Positions 1 to 8,910 are shown, numbered from the stretch's first letter. The stretch is 64,000 nt of DNA from JAWSUT01 sp033549345 (GCA_033549345.1 JAWSUT010000009.1:36483-100482); one strand, 5' to 3'. The notes: generated by a model from the letters alone, not told the origin. Numbers and translations are program-made.

Positions 1-37
1 CATACTCTTTTTTTTAGTATTCTCTACCCTGACCCTA

Positions 38-1429
38 TTATAAACTAAAATCCATTTGCGCGGCCACATTTCTGACCCATTTTTTAGAATAGAGCCTTCT
101 TAATCCCAGCGTCATTTTAAAAATCTCCTCAAGTGAAACCAGAGCCATGACGTGGTATATGGGGAGCCGCCAGACAAGGCCGGCCAAAAATGCAAGCGGT
201 ACGGCAATTAGCCAGATTCCGCCCGAATCCAGAAAGAACGTGAATATCGTGTCGCCGCCGCTGCGCAAAATGCCGATGATATTTATCAGATTAAAAACCC
301 GGGCCGACAAAAACAGAGCATAGACAACCAGAATCTGTGAGGCCAGAATTTTAATTGATGCGTCTACATTGTAACCAGACACCAGCCAATCCGAGGAGAA
401 GAAGATGCCCGATCCGATTAAAAGGGCGAGGGCAGGGCCCAGCACAGCAAACTTCTTAGCGCAAAAGAACGCCTTGTCTTCCTCACAGGCGCCGATCTGG
501 TTGCCCAGCATGACGCCGCAGGCGTTGGCAATCCCGATAAACAGCACAAATGAGATATTCTGAATCGGTAACGCCATCTGAACTGCAGCAAATGTTTCCT
601 CTCCCATTCGGGCGTATGCGGCAGTACACATCATCGTCCCCAACGCCCAGCTAAATTCGTTGAGGATTACAGTATAACCGGTTCTGAAAAAGCGTTTCAC
701 GAACGGCCAGGTAATATTGGCCATGTTTTTAAGTTTGCCGGCCAAAACATAATTGTAACGATAGATGATAAACAACAGAAGCATCACTTCCACAGACCGC
801 GAGAAGACCGTTGCATATGCAGCACCTTTTACACCCAGCTGGGGAAAGCCGTAATTACCGAATATCAGAAGATAATTTAGCAGGGTGTTGCAACACAGGG
901 AAAAGGCGCTGACAAACATTGGCAGCTTCGCCTGTTCCACACTGCGGGAGAGGAAGCTGTAGGCAAACGTAATGGATGTGACCAGATAACTAAAGGCAAC
1001 AATGCGCAGGTAATCGGCTCCCAGTGCGATCACGGCATTATTACTGATAAACAACTGCAAAATCAACGATGGAAAAAAATAGGCGCCCACGGTAAACACA
1101 AGAGCAGCGGCACTGCCGGTAACTACGGCTATACCTAATACGCGGTGGATACTGTTGATGTCCCGTTTCCCCCAGAACTGTGAAACGAAGATGGATGCGC
1201 CGCTGTAGGTCCCGAACAGGGAAAGGACCAATAAAAAAAAGAGTTGATTGGCCAATCCGACGGCCGCCAGTTCTGACTGGCCCAGTTGTCCAATCATGAT
1301 TGTATCTACCATATTCAGTGACGTTGCCACCAGGTTTTGCACCGTAATTGGCAGCGCCAATTTAAACATCGTCCTGTAAAATTCCCTGCCGCTGATCAAA
1401 TGTTTCATCGTCCGCCATTCCTTTGCCAT
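38..1429 (-). CDS. MATE family efflux transporter
   Basis: A 463-residue polytopic inner-membrane protein, probably an Na+- or H+-coupled exporter of drugs or metabolites. About twelve hydrophobic segments run through the sequence, and the N-terminal half carries the MATE signature around residues 25-55 (LALPITVQNL, then MVDTIMIGQLG). Length is normal for the family (440-470 residues). The start is ATG at 1429; another Met at codon 8 (MKHLISG) is possible. The gene stands alone, divergent from the DUF3231 gene. Substrate cannot be read from sequence. Family assignment is firm, function inferred. Confidence 0.93.
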   Translation of the reverse strand: MAKEWRTMKHLISGREFYRTMFKLALPITVQNLVATSLNMVDTIMIGQLGQSELAAVGLANQLFFLLVLSLFGTYSGASIFVSQFWGKRDINSIHRVLGIAVVTGSAAALVFTVGAYFFPSLILQLFISNNAVIALGADYLRIVAFSYLVTSITFAYSFLSRSVEQAKLPMFVSAFSLCCNTLLNYLLIFGNYGFPQLGVKGAAYATVFSRSVEVMLLLFIIYRYNYVLAGKLKNMANITWPFVKRFFRTGYTVILNEFSWALGTMMCTAAYARMGEETFAAVQMALPIQNISFVLFIGIANACGVMLGNQIGACEEDKAFFCAKKFAVLGPALALLIGSGIFFSSDWLVSGYNVDASIKILASQILVVYALFLSARVFNLINIIGILRSGGDTIFTFFLDSGGIWLIAVPLAFLAGLVWRLPIYHVMALVSLEEIFKMTLGLRRLYSKKWVRNVAAQMDFSL

Positions 1430-1561
1430 GCACTGTGAAATTTATCTATATTAAATATAGCAGATTTAAAGGAAAAAGGAAGTCTTAATATTTAAGTCTA
1501 TTTTCCTACATATTCGGAAATAGTAAAAATATAAACACCAAGAGAAAAGAGAGGATAACAA

Positions 1562-2538
1562 ATGCATTTTTTTTTCAAAAATATAAGTCTGCAGAAAGAA
1601 AGCAGCAGCAAATTGATGCCCGGGAAGCATTTGTCATCTGGGATATCTTAAATTCAAAATATATGATGATAGAAAGGCTGCAAATCTGGGAATGTTTTAC
1701 CCATGACAAGGATTTGGCTGTCGTTATTGGGGTGTTAAAAAAGCCTTTGATGAAGAATATTAACATTCTGGAGACGATGATGGAGAGATACTCAATTGAC
1801 TCGCCAGACAGACAGCGAAGCAGCACACGTACACCGGCAAACCCCAAGGTATTAACCGACGAATTTATTGCACTTGATATTTTTTTCTATATGCAGGAGC
1901 ATGTGGAAAATTTATTAAAAGCCATACGTGAGACGGTAACCAATGATTCTGTTCGTAAAGAAATGAAGAAAATGGCTGTTCGGACAATTGAGGAAACAGA
2001 CAATATTATTGTATATCTTAAGCAGAAGGGCTGGATCGCCAAGCCACCTCTTTACCGTAACCTGCCTGGAGATGTCACTGACGAAATCTGTCTGTGTGAA
2101 GTCGCAAATCTCTGGGACCATCTGACATATCGTTATGATAACAGGAAAACAACCGAGATATTTTTAAAAAGCTCGCACGATGTAGACCTCAAACTGGTAT
2201 TGCATATGGGCACCAAACAGTTAAACGCGCAAATTAAGGCCCTGGAGTCCGAAGTAAAGAGGTATGGACTGCCGATGCCTAAACGGCCCGGCAAGTTTAC
2301 ACAGGAGCTGACTGACTTACAAATACTTGCCGATGACCATATTTACCGTGTCCTGTTAGCGTCGTTGCAGGGCGCGGCCATCCTGCATGCTCAGTCCTTT
2401 AAGCAATGCACAGTTAACGACCGGATTCGTGAATTCTTTAAAGAGCTGCTGATCCAAGAAATGAACATGCTTGACAGATTCATTAAGCTCGGTAAGGTCA
2501 AAGGCTGGCTGAATCCGGCCCCGACGTATGGTCCGTGA
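1562..2538 (+). CDS. DUF3231 family protein, start region out of frame
   Basis: Cytosolic, mostly helical protein with two repeated four-helix-type halves, a layout I associate with DUF3231 (ferritin-like) proteins of Bacilli and Clostridia; role unknown. The intact frame has its first ATG at 1663, but that codon has no ribosome site, and coding-like residues extend upstream in the same frame (REAFVIWDILNSKY just before it). The only good start is ATG 1562, preceded by GAGAGG at 1549-1554, and it lies in a different frame. Between them is a run of nine Ts (1567-1575). Ten Ts would join start and body into one reading frame, so a one-base homopolymer error, slippage or a true frameshift is likely. 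The next gene starts 30 bases downstream, suggesting an operon. Confidence 0.8.
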
Positions 2539-2568
2539 CAGACTAATAACAGGTGGGGTGAAAGATAA

Positions 2569-3030
2569 ATGGAGAAATCAGCACTGATTCATAAACTAAA
2601 CTGGTTTTACAGTCTGGAATTAAATCAGGTCCAGCTCTACACAGAACAAAGCCGGCAGACAAACGATCTTTATCTGCAAAAAACGCTTCAGAGGGTGGCG
2701 CAGATTGAACAGAGCCATGTAGACAATCTTCGCGAACAAATCATAGTTCTTGGTGGAAAACCCACCGTGCTCGGAGAAGCGGTGGCACCCTTATCAGGAA
2801 AGGCCGCCGGCTTTATTACGGGAAAAACCGGTTTAATCAGCATGCTTAAGGCCAATATCGATCTGGAAGAAAAAGCGATGAAAGATTATAAAGATTTCCT
2901 GGTCAGAGCCGGAGGGGACCAGGCGTTATTTGACCTGCTCTGGAGTAACCTAATCGATGAAGATATTCATACGGCCTGGTTTCTTAATAAAGTCCGAGAA
3001 CTGGAAGAATTGGAGTCAGCACCGGTTTAA
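2569..3030 (+). CDS. Ferritin-like / rubrerythrin-type di-iron domain protein
   Basis: A 153-residue cytosolic four-helix protein. Acidic and histidine residues sit at the spacing expected of a carboxylate-bridged di-iron site: an early Glu in SLELNQVQLY, then EQSHVDN, EEKAMKDY and DEDIHTAW. These resemble the ExxH pairs of rubrerythrin and ferritin-like domains. Such proteins oxidise or store iron or remove peroxide; the substrate here is unknown. A good ribosome site (GGTGGGGTGAAAG) precedes ATG 2569. It follows the DUF3231 gene, itself ferritin-like, so the two may cooperate. Its stop overlaps the convergent aprX stop by three bases. Confidence 0.8.
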   Translation: MEKSALIHKLNWFYSLELNQVQLYTEQSRQTNDLYLQKTLQRVAQIEQSHVDNLREQIIVLGGKPTVLGEAVAPLSGKAAGFITGKTGLISMLKANIDLEEKAMKDYKDFLVRAGGDQALFDLLWSNLIDEDIHTAWFLNKVRELEELESAPV

Positions 3031-4322
3031 CGTAGAGAATTCATTGCCTTTTGCCCGTCAACAACACCGGACCCCTGGTCATTGGTACCATATCCGTTAA
3101 GCTGACGAGCTGTTTGCATGAGTAAGTCTCTGAGATCGTCAGGTGTCAGTTCCGGATTCATTACCAGCAGCTGGGCTGCAAGGCCGGCACAGACAGGTGT
3201 GGCCATTGACGTGCCTGAAAGCGAAGTGTGCCACTGGTCTACCCGAGTCTCTTTGTTTTGTTTGTCAATAAATGATCCCGGTGATCTAAGGGCAATGATG
3301 TTTACTCCCGGCGCCAGGACATCGGGCTTGGGCAGGTCGTCAATGGTAGGGCCCCTGCTTGAAAATGAAGCAATGGAATCATCATCAGTTTCGGCGGTGT
3401 TCCGGTCACTCGCTGCTCCCACAGTAATTATAATCGGGCTAATACCCGGGGAATTGACTGTACGGGGTTCCGGCCCGCTGTTGCCGGCCGCTGCCAGAAC
3501 TGCAATTCCGGAATGCCACGCTTTTTCCACCGCCTGACAGACCGGATCGTCTTTGTAAGACTGATACGCATCGCTGCCCAATGAGAGATTGATAATCCTG
3601 ATTTGCAAGCGTTCTTTTTGATCTATACACCACTGAACTCCTTCAATAACTGTGGACAGGCTTCCGGAACCGACTTTACTTAAAACTTTAACTCCTACAA
3701 TCCAGGCTTCCGGTGCAGGACTTTTATAAAGGTTTCCCGACGTTTCGCCGCTTGCAGCCGCGCACCCGCAGACGTGTGTTCCGTGACCGTTATCATCGTA
3801 CGGATTATCCTTATTTTTCACAAAATCCCTGAATGCTTTAATTCGTCCACTAAGATCCGGATGATCATAAACTCCGGTATCGAGTACCGCAATGGTTACT
3901 CCCTTGCCGGTATATCCGCTTTCCCAAAGTGTGTCTGAATTTATGGTGGGAGATGCAACATCCAGCACGGCACGCACGTCCCCGTCATACCAGACCTTTT
4001 TTACTTCTTCTTTTTGCACCAGCCTCTGCAGGCTTTGCGCGTTTACGCTGCTGCTAAATGAATCAATCAGACGTAAGTCCCGCTTCATTTTGCATCCCGC
4101 AGATTGAGCAACGGATTGAACCGACAGGACACCAATATAATTTTCATCAAGCTGAACGATGACCGGTATTTTATGCCACCTCCGCTTAAAGGCCCGAACA
4201 GGTTTACTGACAAAGCAGGGTGTATTCCGGGTCGGGCGGTACCAACCCAGTATCTGCCTGCGTAACGCTGGACAAAGTTTGTTGGCATGACTCCGTACCC
4301 AGTTAATCTCCTGAAAAACCAT
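3027..4322 (-). CDS. aprX: AprX-like intracellular subtilisin (S8 serine protease)
   Basis: A 431-residue serine endopeptidase of the subtilase family. The catalytic triad is visible: Asp148 in AVLDTG, His180 in DDNGHGTH and Ser372 in SGTSMATP, with oxyanion Asn281 in AAGNSG. Residues 1-125 form an N-terminal region resembling the propeptide of Bacillus AprX, beginning MVFQEINWVRSHANKL. There is no signal peptide, so like AprX (about 440 residues) it is probably cytoplasmic. Further matches are the FSSRGPT and LAPGVNI stretches. It is divergent from the penicillin-binding protein gene across a 180-base spacer and converges on the ferritin-like gene with no terminator between them. Confidence 0.92.
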   Translation of the reverse strand: MVFQEINWVRSHANKLCPALRRQILGWYRPTRNTPCFVSKPVRAFKRRWHKIPVIVQLDENYIGVLSVQSVAQSAGCKMKRDLRLIDSFSSSVNAQSLQRLVQKEEVKKVWYDGDVRAVLDVASPTINSDTLWESGYTGKGVTIAVLDTGVYDHPDLSGRIKAFRDFVKNKDNPYDDNGHGTHVCGCAAASGETSGNLYKSPAPEAWIVGVKVLSKVGSGSLSTVIEGVQWCIDQKERLQIRIINLSLGSDAYQSYKDDPVCQAVEKAWHSGIAVLAAAGNSGPEPRTVNSPGISPIIITVGAASDRNTAETDDDSIASFSSRGPTIDDLPKPDVLAPGVNIIALRSPGSFIDKQNKETRVDQWHTSLSGTSMATPVCAGLAAQLLVMNPELTPDDLRDLLMQTARQLNGYGTNDQGSGVVDGQKAMNSLR

Positions 4323-4501
4323 GAAAATCCCTCCGCATATTGTTTACAGTACAATATGACGGAGCCGCAACGATTGCCCCTCCGGGGTTATTTTTTTTGT
4401 CAGGCAAAGACGCAGTACACACATTATGGTATATTATGGTCATAACCTGTCCCACCTGCAGCATATACAGTATGGACAGGCTAAATCAAAGGAGAGGTTG
4501 T

Positions 4502-6478
4502 ATGTATATGTTTAAAAGATACTGTGTTTTTCTTCTGTTTGTCTTTTTACTGCTGGTAACGGGCTGTGCAGCAGAGAACACCATGACACCGGAAGATACG
4601 GTATCGCAATATATTGAATTCTGGTCCGCAAAAAATTTTGCGGCCATGTATCCGCTTTTATCTGTGGAGGCAAAGAAGGGAATCACTCCGGAGGCTTTTA
4701 CAGAGAGGTTCAAAACCATCTCAGATGGAATCGGACTGAATTCAGTGGTGCTGCGGGAAGTAACAGTAGATGAGGCGCAGACAGAAGACGACACCACCGT
4801 TGTTCGCTATACCCTGGATTTCTTTACGGGGACCGTGCCTCAGTTTTCCAAGGATTACACTGCCTCCCTGCAAAAAGATGAATCGGGCTGGCTGGTGGAC
4901 TGGGAACAGGGACTGATTTTTCCCGGACTGACAGAGGAAAAAACCATTAAAGTTTTGCGACGCAAGCCACAGAGAGGCCGGATTACGGACAGAAATAGCG
5001 CTGTCATTGCCGCGCAGGGAACGATCCGTGAAATTGGAGTAGTCCCGGGAAAAATAGAACATGAGCCCCTGCTGCTTTCCGGGTTGGAGCAACTGCTGGA
5101 AATGAGCAGTGAGGCAATCAGGCAGAAGTATACACAGTCCTGGGTACGGCCGGATATGTTTGTGCCCATAAAGAAAATAACGGAGAGTTTCTGGCAGGAG
5201 AATGCGGAACACTTTTTAGCTCTAAAAGGAGTGATGATTAACCGGACGGAAGACCGCGTTTATGATATGCCGCGCTCCCTGGCCCAGACTGTGGGTTATG
5301 TGTCGGAAATCGGCCCGGAAAAACTGGAAATGATGAAACCCCTTGGCTACCGTGCCGGTGATCAAATCGGCACCATGGGCATTGAGTCTGTTTTTGAGGG
5401 CGAGTTGGCAGGGACAATTGGCTTTACCATTGTCATGGCAGAAGATGGCCAGGAGGCAGAACCGGTAGCTGAAATACAGGCTGTTGACGGAGGGGACCTC
5501 CGTCTCACGCTGGACAAGAGGTTGCAGGATGTACTTGACGGCGCTCTTGGACGTCATAGCGGGAGTGCAGTGATTCTCAACGTCCAAAACGGGGAACTGC
5601 TTGCCGTGGCCAGCAAACCAGGGTTTGACAGCAACCTGTTTTCCCTGGGGATTACGCCGATTCAGTATAGTAAACTTCAGTCTTTGGATAGTCCGTTTAT
5701 TAACCGTACTTTTAGCGGACTTTTGCCACCCGGTTCGGCATTTAAGCCGTTTACCGCATTGATGGGGTTAAGTGAAGAGGTCTTTAACCCTGACGAGCCC
5801 TGGGATACGCCCATACAGTGGCAAAAAGATGCCGCCTGGGGCGGCTATCGTGTCACACGCGTTGAACGGCCGTCCGGGCCTGTGGATTTAAGTAGAGCAA
5901 TGAAATACTCTGACAATGTCTACTTTGCCGATCTCAGCCTAAAAGTCGGCTGGGACAAATTCATTAGTTATGCCGAGCGGCTCGGTTTTTCTAAAGATCT
6001 TCCCTTGGCTATGCCCACTAAAAGTTCACAGCTTTTAAAAAGCTCACAGCGTGAACCGCTGTTGGCCGACTCCGGGTTTGGCCAGGGGGAACTGCAGGTA
6101 ACACCGCTCCACATGACCTTGATGTACGCTGCAATAGCCAGAGGTGATGGAAGCATCCCGGCCGGGCGGATTATTGACGAAGGAGAACCTGCAGTATGGC
6201 AAGAAACCGGATTCTCACCGGATCACATTGCTCTTATTGATGATACCCTTCTGGCCTCAGTCAGCGACCCGGATGCAGTAGGTTTTGTCGAAGTTAGCTC
6301 TGCATACGGGATGAGAGGTAAAACCGGTACTGCTGAAATTACGGCAGAGCGGCAAATTGGCTGGTTTGTATGTTATTTTGATGATTACGTCCTGGTGGTG
6401 GCACTGGAAGGAGACGCGACGATGACCAGCAAGCAGGCAATCAAAGTGGCCATGATGATACTTGAGCACGGATTTTAA
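4502..6478 (+). CDS. Class B penicillin-binding protein, PbpC/MecA-type lipoprotein
   Basis: A peptidoglycan DD-transpeptidase of 658 residues anchored outside the membrane. The N-terminus is a lipoprotein signal (MFKRYCVFLLFVFLLL then VTGC), followed by an NTF2-like domain (about 25-150), a dimerisation domain (about 150-350) and the transpeptidase. Active-site motifs are SAFK (Ser412), SDN (470-472) and KTGTAE (Lys607). Start ATG 4502 was chosen because AGGAGAGG precedes it and it opens with the signal peptide; the frame runs upstream but gains nothing. The architecture matches Bacillus PBP3 and MecA-like proteins, some of which bind beta-lactams poorly. Resistance cannot be inferred from sequence. 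Confidence 0.93.
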   Translation: MYMFKRYCVFLLFVFLLLVTGCAAENTMTPEDTVSQYIEFWSAKNFAAMYPLLSVEAKKGITPEAFTERFKTISDGIGLNSVVLREVTVDEAQTEDDTTVVRYTLDFFTGTVPQFSKDYTASLQKDESGWLVDWEQGLIFPGLTEEKTIKVLRRKPQRGRITDRNSAVIAAQGTIREIGVVPGKIEHEPLLLSGLEQLLEMSSEAIRQKYTQSWVRPDMFVPIKKITESFWQENAEHFLALKGVMINRTEDRVYDMPRSLAQTVGYVSEIGPEKLEMMKPLGYRAGDQIGTMGIESVFEGELAGTIGFTIVMAEDGQEAEPVAEIQAVDGGDLRLTLDKRLQDVLDGALGRHSGSAVILNVQNGELLAVASKPGFDSNLFSLGITPIQYSKLQSLDSPFINRTFSGLLPPGSAFKPFTALMGLSEEVFNPDEPWDTPIQWQKDAAWGGYRVTRVERPSGPVDLSRAMKYSDNVYFADLSLKVGWDKFISYAERLGFSKDLPLAMPTKSSQLLKSSQREPLLADSGFGQGELQVTPLHMTLMYAAIARGDGSIPAGRIIDEGEPAVWQETGFSPDHIALIDDTLLASVSDPDAVGFVEVSSAYGMRGKTGTAEITAERQIGWFVCYFDDYVLVVALEGDATMTSKQAIKVAMMILEHGF

Positions 6479-6540
6479 TAATCAGGCTCTGTTACGGGAT
6501 ACTAAGCAATAAGGGTAATTCCGTAAAGGGAGCTGGTCAG

Positions 6541-6801
6541 ATGAGGGTGCTTGAAAGAATCAGTAAAGCTTTTCAGAATTCGTATGAGAATGCCGAAATG
6601 ATTGGCCAAACCAGAACAGTATTGTGGCAGCTGGAAGCCGAAATGAAAGAACTGCCTGAACATTTCTCCTGTCTGACGCGGGAACAGTTTCTGATTTATG
6701 TCCAGAGCCGGCTGCAAAAAAATATTCCCAATCTGCCAATGGATAAGCGCGTCGAGTGCCTGGAAGAAGCAGAAAGGCTCTATCGCTACCTGAAGCATTA
6801 A
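6541..6801 (+). CDS. Conserved-looking small hypothetical protein
   Basis: An 86-residue soluble protein, rich in charged residues and predicted helical, with no signal peptide or recognisable domain. A GGGAG ribosome site lies shortly upstream of ATG 6541. It follows the penicillin-binding protein gene by 62 bases and is closed by a strong terminator at 6805-6832, so it may be cotranscribed with it. I cannot assign a function. Confidence 0.6.
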   Translation: MRVLERISKAFQNSYENAEMIGQTRTVLWQLEAEMKELPEHFSCLTREQFLIYVQSRLQKNIPNLPMDKRVECLEEAERLYRYLKH

Positions 6802-6804
6802 AAA

Positions 6805-6832
6805 ACCGGTACATCAATGTACCGGCTTTTTG
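6805..6832 (+). terminator. Rho-independent terminator
   Basis: Perfect ten-pair inverted repeat (ACCGGTACAT / ATGTACCGGC region) with a two-base loop, followed by TTTTT. The A-run before the stem lets it also serve the convergent cytochrome gene on the minus strand. Confidence 0.9.
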
Positions 6833-7204
6833 CTAGTTTGGAATATGACAGCCGAGGCAATCATCATAGGAAACGTTACTCGGGAACATTGCGTCGTGGG
6901 AGGGGACGATATCCTCATGACAGCTTAGGCAGAAAGAATAGCTTCCGCCGGTGGGGTGAGGAGTGTTCGGAGCGCCACCGTGGCAGTCCATACAGTCATC
7001 AAAGTAACCAAATGTATCTTTGTGCCAGTCAACTTCTTTTCTGTGGCATACATCGCAACTGGTGTCTGTGTTCACTTCATGGCTCACCAACTCGGGGCCT
7101 GCGGCAGTTTGCTTGGGAGCCAGCAGAACACCGCGGACAAATACGGCAAAAACAGCCATTACAACAATTGAAAACAGGAAAAATTGCATAGTTTTCTTAT
7201 CCAT
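6833..7204 (-). CDS. Membrane-anchored tetrahaem c-type cytochrome
   Basis: A 123-residue electron carrier with one N-terminal membrane anchor (about residues 8-28) and an extracytoplasmic domain holding four CxxCH haem-binding sites: C50-H54, C71-H75, C92-H96 and C116-H120. Additional His residues (H42, H61, H83, H103) could be distal ligands. The layout resembles small multihaem cytochromes that pass electrons between membrane quinol and periplasmic or extracellular acceptors; partner and acceptor are unknown. It requires a cytochrome c maturation system, not seen here. AGGAGG lies just upstream of ATG 7204. Monocistronic. Confidence 0.9.
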   Translation of the reverse strand: MDKKTMQFFLFSIVVMAVFAVFVRGVLLAPKQTAAGPELVSHEVNTDTSCDVCHRKEVDWHKDTFGYFDDCMDCHGGAPNTPHPTGGSYSFCLSCHEDIVPSHDAMFPSNVSYDDCLGCHIPN

Positions 7205-7343
7205 ATGTACCTCCTATTGTGAGATTATATATGATTCCAACAAAAAAGTATTCTACCTAAATTGGGAATACCCTGCATGATTTTGATATTTTTCACAAAC
7301 AAGTTAAAAACCTATAAATATATCTGAGTATGTGTATTTATAA

Positions 7344-7372
7344 TTGACATATGCCCATAATAAACTTATAAT
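7344..7372 (+). promoter_or_regulatory. Consensus sigma-A promoter
   Basis: TTGACA at 7344-7349 and TATAAT at 7367-7372 with a 17-base spacer, both perfect consensus. It reads toward the NifX-like gene starting at 7398. Confidence 0.88.
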
Positions 7373-7397
7373 TAAAAATACAAACAGGAGGTTAGCC

Positions 7398-7601
7398 ATG
7401 ATTATCGCTCTTCCCACAACGGATAACGGCAAGAAAATTTCCGGTCACTTCGGCCGCAGCTGCAAAGCTTTTACAGACCTGAGTGAGACAGGCAAAACTG
7501 TTCTTCTTACAGCTGAGTTGGATTGCGATAAAGCCGTCAGCGATTTTCTAAATGACGGGCTGCAGACACATACTGACTCCTTCTGCGGATGTGATCACTA
7601 A
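7398..7601 (+). CDS. Short NifX/NifB-like (dinitrogenase Fe-Mo cofactor) domain protein
   Basis: A 67-residue protein whose first 25 residues match the start of the Fe-Mo cofactor biosynthesis fold (MIIALPTTDNG, then GHFGRS), with a Cys/His-rich tail (FCGCDH). Ordinary members are about 105-125 residues, so the middle of the domain is shortened or missing. Whether this is a reduced functional form or a decayed gene is unclear. The start ATG 7398 has AGGAGG seven bases upstream and a perfect promoter. Clostridia often carry such genes next to DUF5320 genes, as here. No nitrogenase genes are in view, so a general metal- or Fe-S-cluster carrier role is more likely than nitrogen fixation. Confidence 0.65.
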   Translation: MIIALPTTDNGKKISGHFGRSCKAFTDLSETGKTVLLTAELDCDKAVSDFLNDGLQTHTDSFCGCDH

Positions 7602-7622
7602 AACAGAGGAGGTGAAGCGCTT

Positions 7623-7799
7623 ATGCCGGGATTTGACGGGAAAGGGCCAAAAGGCCGCGGCGCAATGAGCGGCCTTGGCAGGGGATACTGTCTTAAGCCG
7701 GTCACAAAAGAAGAGAAAAATATGCTGACCAAACGAGCTAAGGGGGCATTCCCAACCGGAAAGCTGCGCAACCAAAAGAAGACACCGGGGACAGGTTAA
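7623..7799 (+). CDS. DUF5320-like small protein
   Basis: A 58-residue glycine- and basic-rich protein beginning MPGFDGKGPKGRGAMSG, the pattern of DUF5320 proteins (MPGGDRTGPxGxGPMTGRG-like) found beside NifX-like genes. Ribosome site GAGGAGGTG lies nine bases before ATG 7623. The last seven residues and the stop are encoded inside the left arm of the palindromic element at 7778-7885, so insertion of that element probably replaced the original C-terminus. Function unknown. Confidence 0.7.
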   Translation: MPGFDGKGPKGRGAMSGLGRGYCLKPVTKEEKNMLTKRAKGAFPTGKLRNQKKTPGTG

Positions 7800-7885
7800 C
7801 TGTCTTCATTTTTTTACCCTGATGTAAGGTTATCATGGCCGATGACATGCGATATGAAGACAGTGGAACCTGTCCCCGCGTCTTC
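7778..7885. repeat. MITE-like palindromic element with 30-bp inverted arms
   Basis: Left arm 7778-7807 and right arm 7856-7885 are near-perfect inverted copies. Each contains the core GGGGACAGGTT and is itself bounded by GAAGAC...GTCTTC. About 48 bases separate the arms, and each arm is followed by an AT-rich run. No transposase is encoded. The left arm supplies the 3' end of the DUF5320 gene. Confidence 0.8.
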
Positions 7886-7965
7886 ATTTTTTATATTAGT
7901 TTAATCAGAATAGCATTTCTTTCGCATACAAACACTAGCGACAAGAAAAGCAGAAAGGAGTTTTT

Positions 7966-8514
7966 ATGATGCCGGCGATTACCGCAAACATACTTATTGG
8001 ACGCTCTTCAACAAAAGACGGTGTTTACGCCACACATTCCATGTATCTGATTGAAGAGGAAAAACCGGTCTGGTTTCTGCAGGAAACCGGAATCGAGGAG
8101 ACCGGGTTAAACGGTTCCTGCGTAACTTGGGTTCCGCGCCGGGAAAGTATACTGGAAAACGGATTGTTAATGATTGCTCTGTATGTTGTCAAAAGTAAAG
8201 AAATCGTTGAGCTGGCAGACAAATATCTGCATTCTGTGGGTGGGGACAAAGCCGACCTGAATACAGATATCGTTAAAAACAATCTTGAGGAACTGCGTAA
8301 AATCTGTCGAAGGCAAAAGATGGGTAGAAAGCTTGTGATCACTGTTATGGAAGGTTCGGCCCTTAGCAGTGAACTGCATCTTCTGGAAAATTACAGTGTT
8401 CCTGTGGAAGTCTGCACTCCGCAGTATTCAAGGCGACCCAAAGACCAGGGGTATGACTATACAGTGGCCGGTTCACTGCAACAGGCAGAGAATCCGATTC
8501 AAATCCGGCATTAA
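7966..8514 (+). CDS. Hypothetical protein, 182 residues
   Basis: Soluble protein of unknown function, with no signal peptide or membrane segment and no motif that I recognise. Ribosome site AAAGGAG precedes tandem Met codons at 7966 and 7969. Residues 1-65 look beta-rich, 75-120 helical and charged, and the C-terminal 50 alpha/beta. It lies between the palindromic element and the YlbF-family gene and may be cotranscribed with the latter (about 70-base gap). Confidence 0.7.
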   Translation: MMPAITANILIGRSSTKDGVYATHSMYLIEEEKPVWFLQETGIEETGLNGSCVTWVPRRESILENGLLMIALYVVKSKEIVELADKYLHSVGGDKADLNTDIVKNNLEELRKICRRQKMGRKLVITVMEGSALSSELHLLENYSVPVEVCTPQYSRRPKDQGYDYTVAGSLQQAENPIQIRH

Positions 8515-8585
8515 TCATCATTCAAAAAAAAATAAAGGAAATGCCAGGTAAGGAAAGAATAGCTTACATACAGGAGGTGATACCC

Positions 8586-8909
8586 ATTAGTGTAGAAAAC
8601 ACGGCAAAAGAACTGGCAAAGGCCATTAAAGAAACGGATGAATATGCCAATCTTAATTCGGCCCATGCCAGAATTAAACTTGATCCAACTGCCCAGGACC
8701 TGATTTCCCAGATGGAAACGAGCCAACAAACGATTCAGCAGGCGCAGATGCAGGGGCAGCCTGTGGAAGGTGACATTCAGCAGCTGCAGCAACTGCAGCA
8801 GCAAGCCATGCAGAATGAAACATTAAAACAGCTCTTTCAGGCACAGGAGGCCTTTGGTAAGGTGATGGAAGAAGCCAACAAAGTGATTAACCAGGAACTC
8901 TTTAGCTAA
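8586..8909 (+). CDS. YlbF family regulator with probable ATT start
   Basis: A 107-residue helical protein of the YlbF/YmcA family. In Bacillus these form a complex acting with RNase Y in mRNA processing and in competence, biofilm and sporulation control. Residues around AKELAKAIKETDEY and the Gln-rich centre (QQAQMQGQPVEGDIQQLQQ) fit the family. An ATG at 8541 is in frame, but its nearest purine run is too close. A near-perfect anti-16S match, AGGAGGTGAT at 8572-8581, places initiation at ATT 8586, and the protein then begins ISVENTAKEL, as family members do. Rare AUU starts allow initiation-factor-sensitive control. A strong terminator follows at once. Confidence 0.82.
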   Translation: MSVENTAKELAKAIKETDEYANLNSAHARIKLDPTAQDLISQMETSQQTIQQAQMQGQPVEGDIQQLQQLQQQAMQNETLKQLFQAQEAFGKVMEEANKVINQELFS

Positions 8910-8910
8910 A

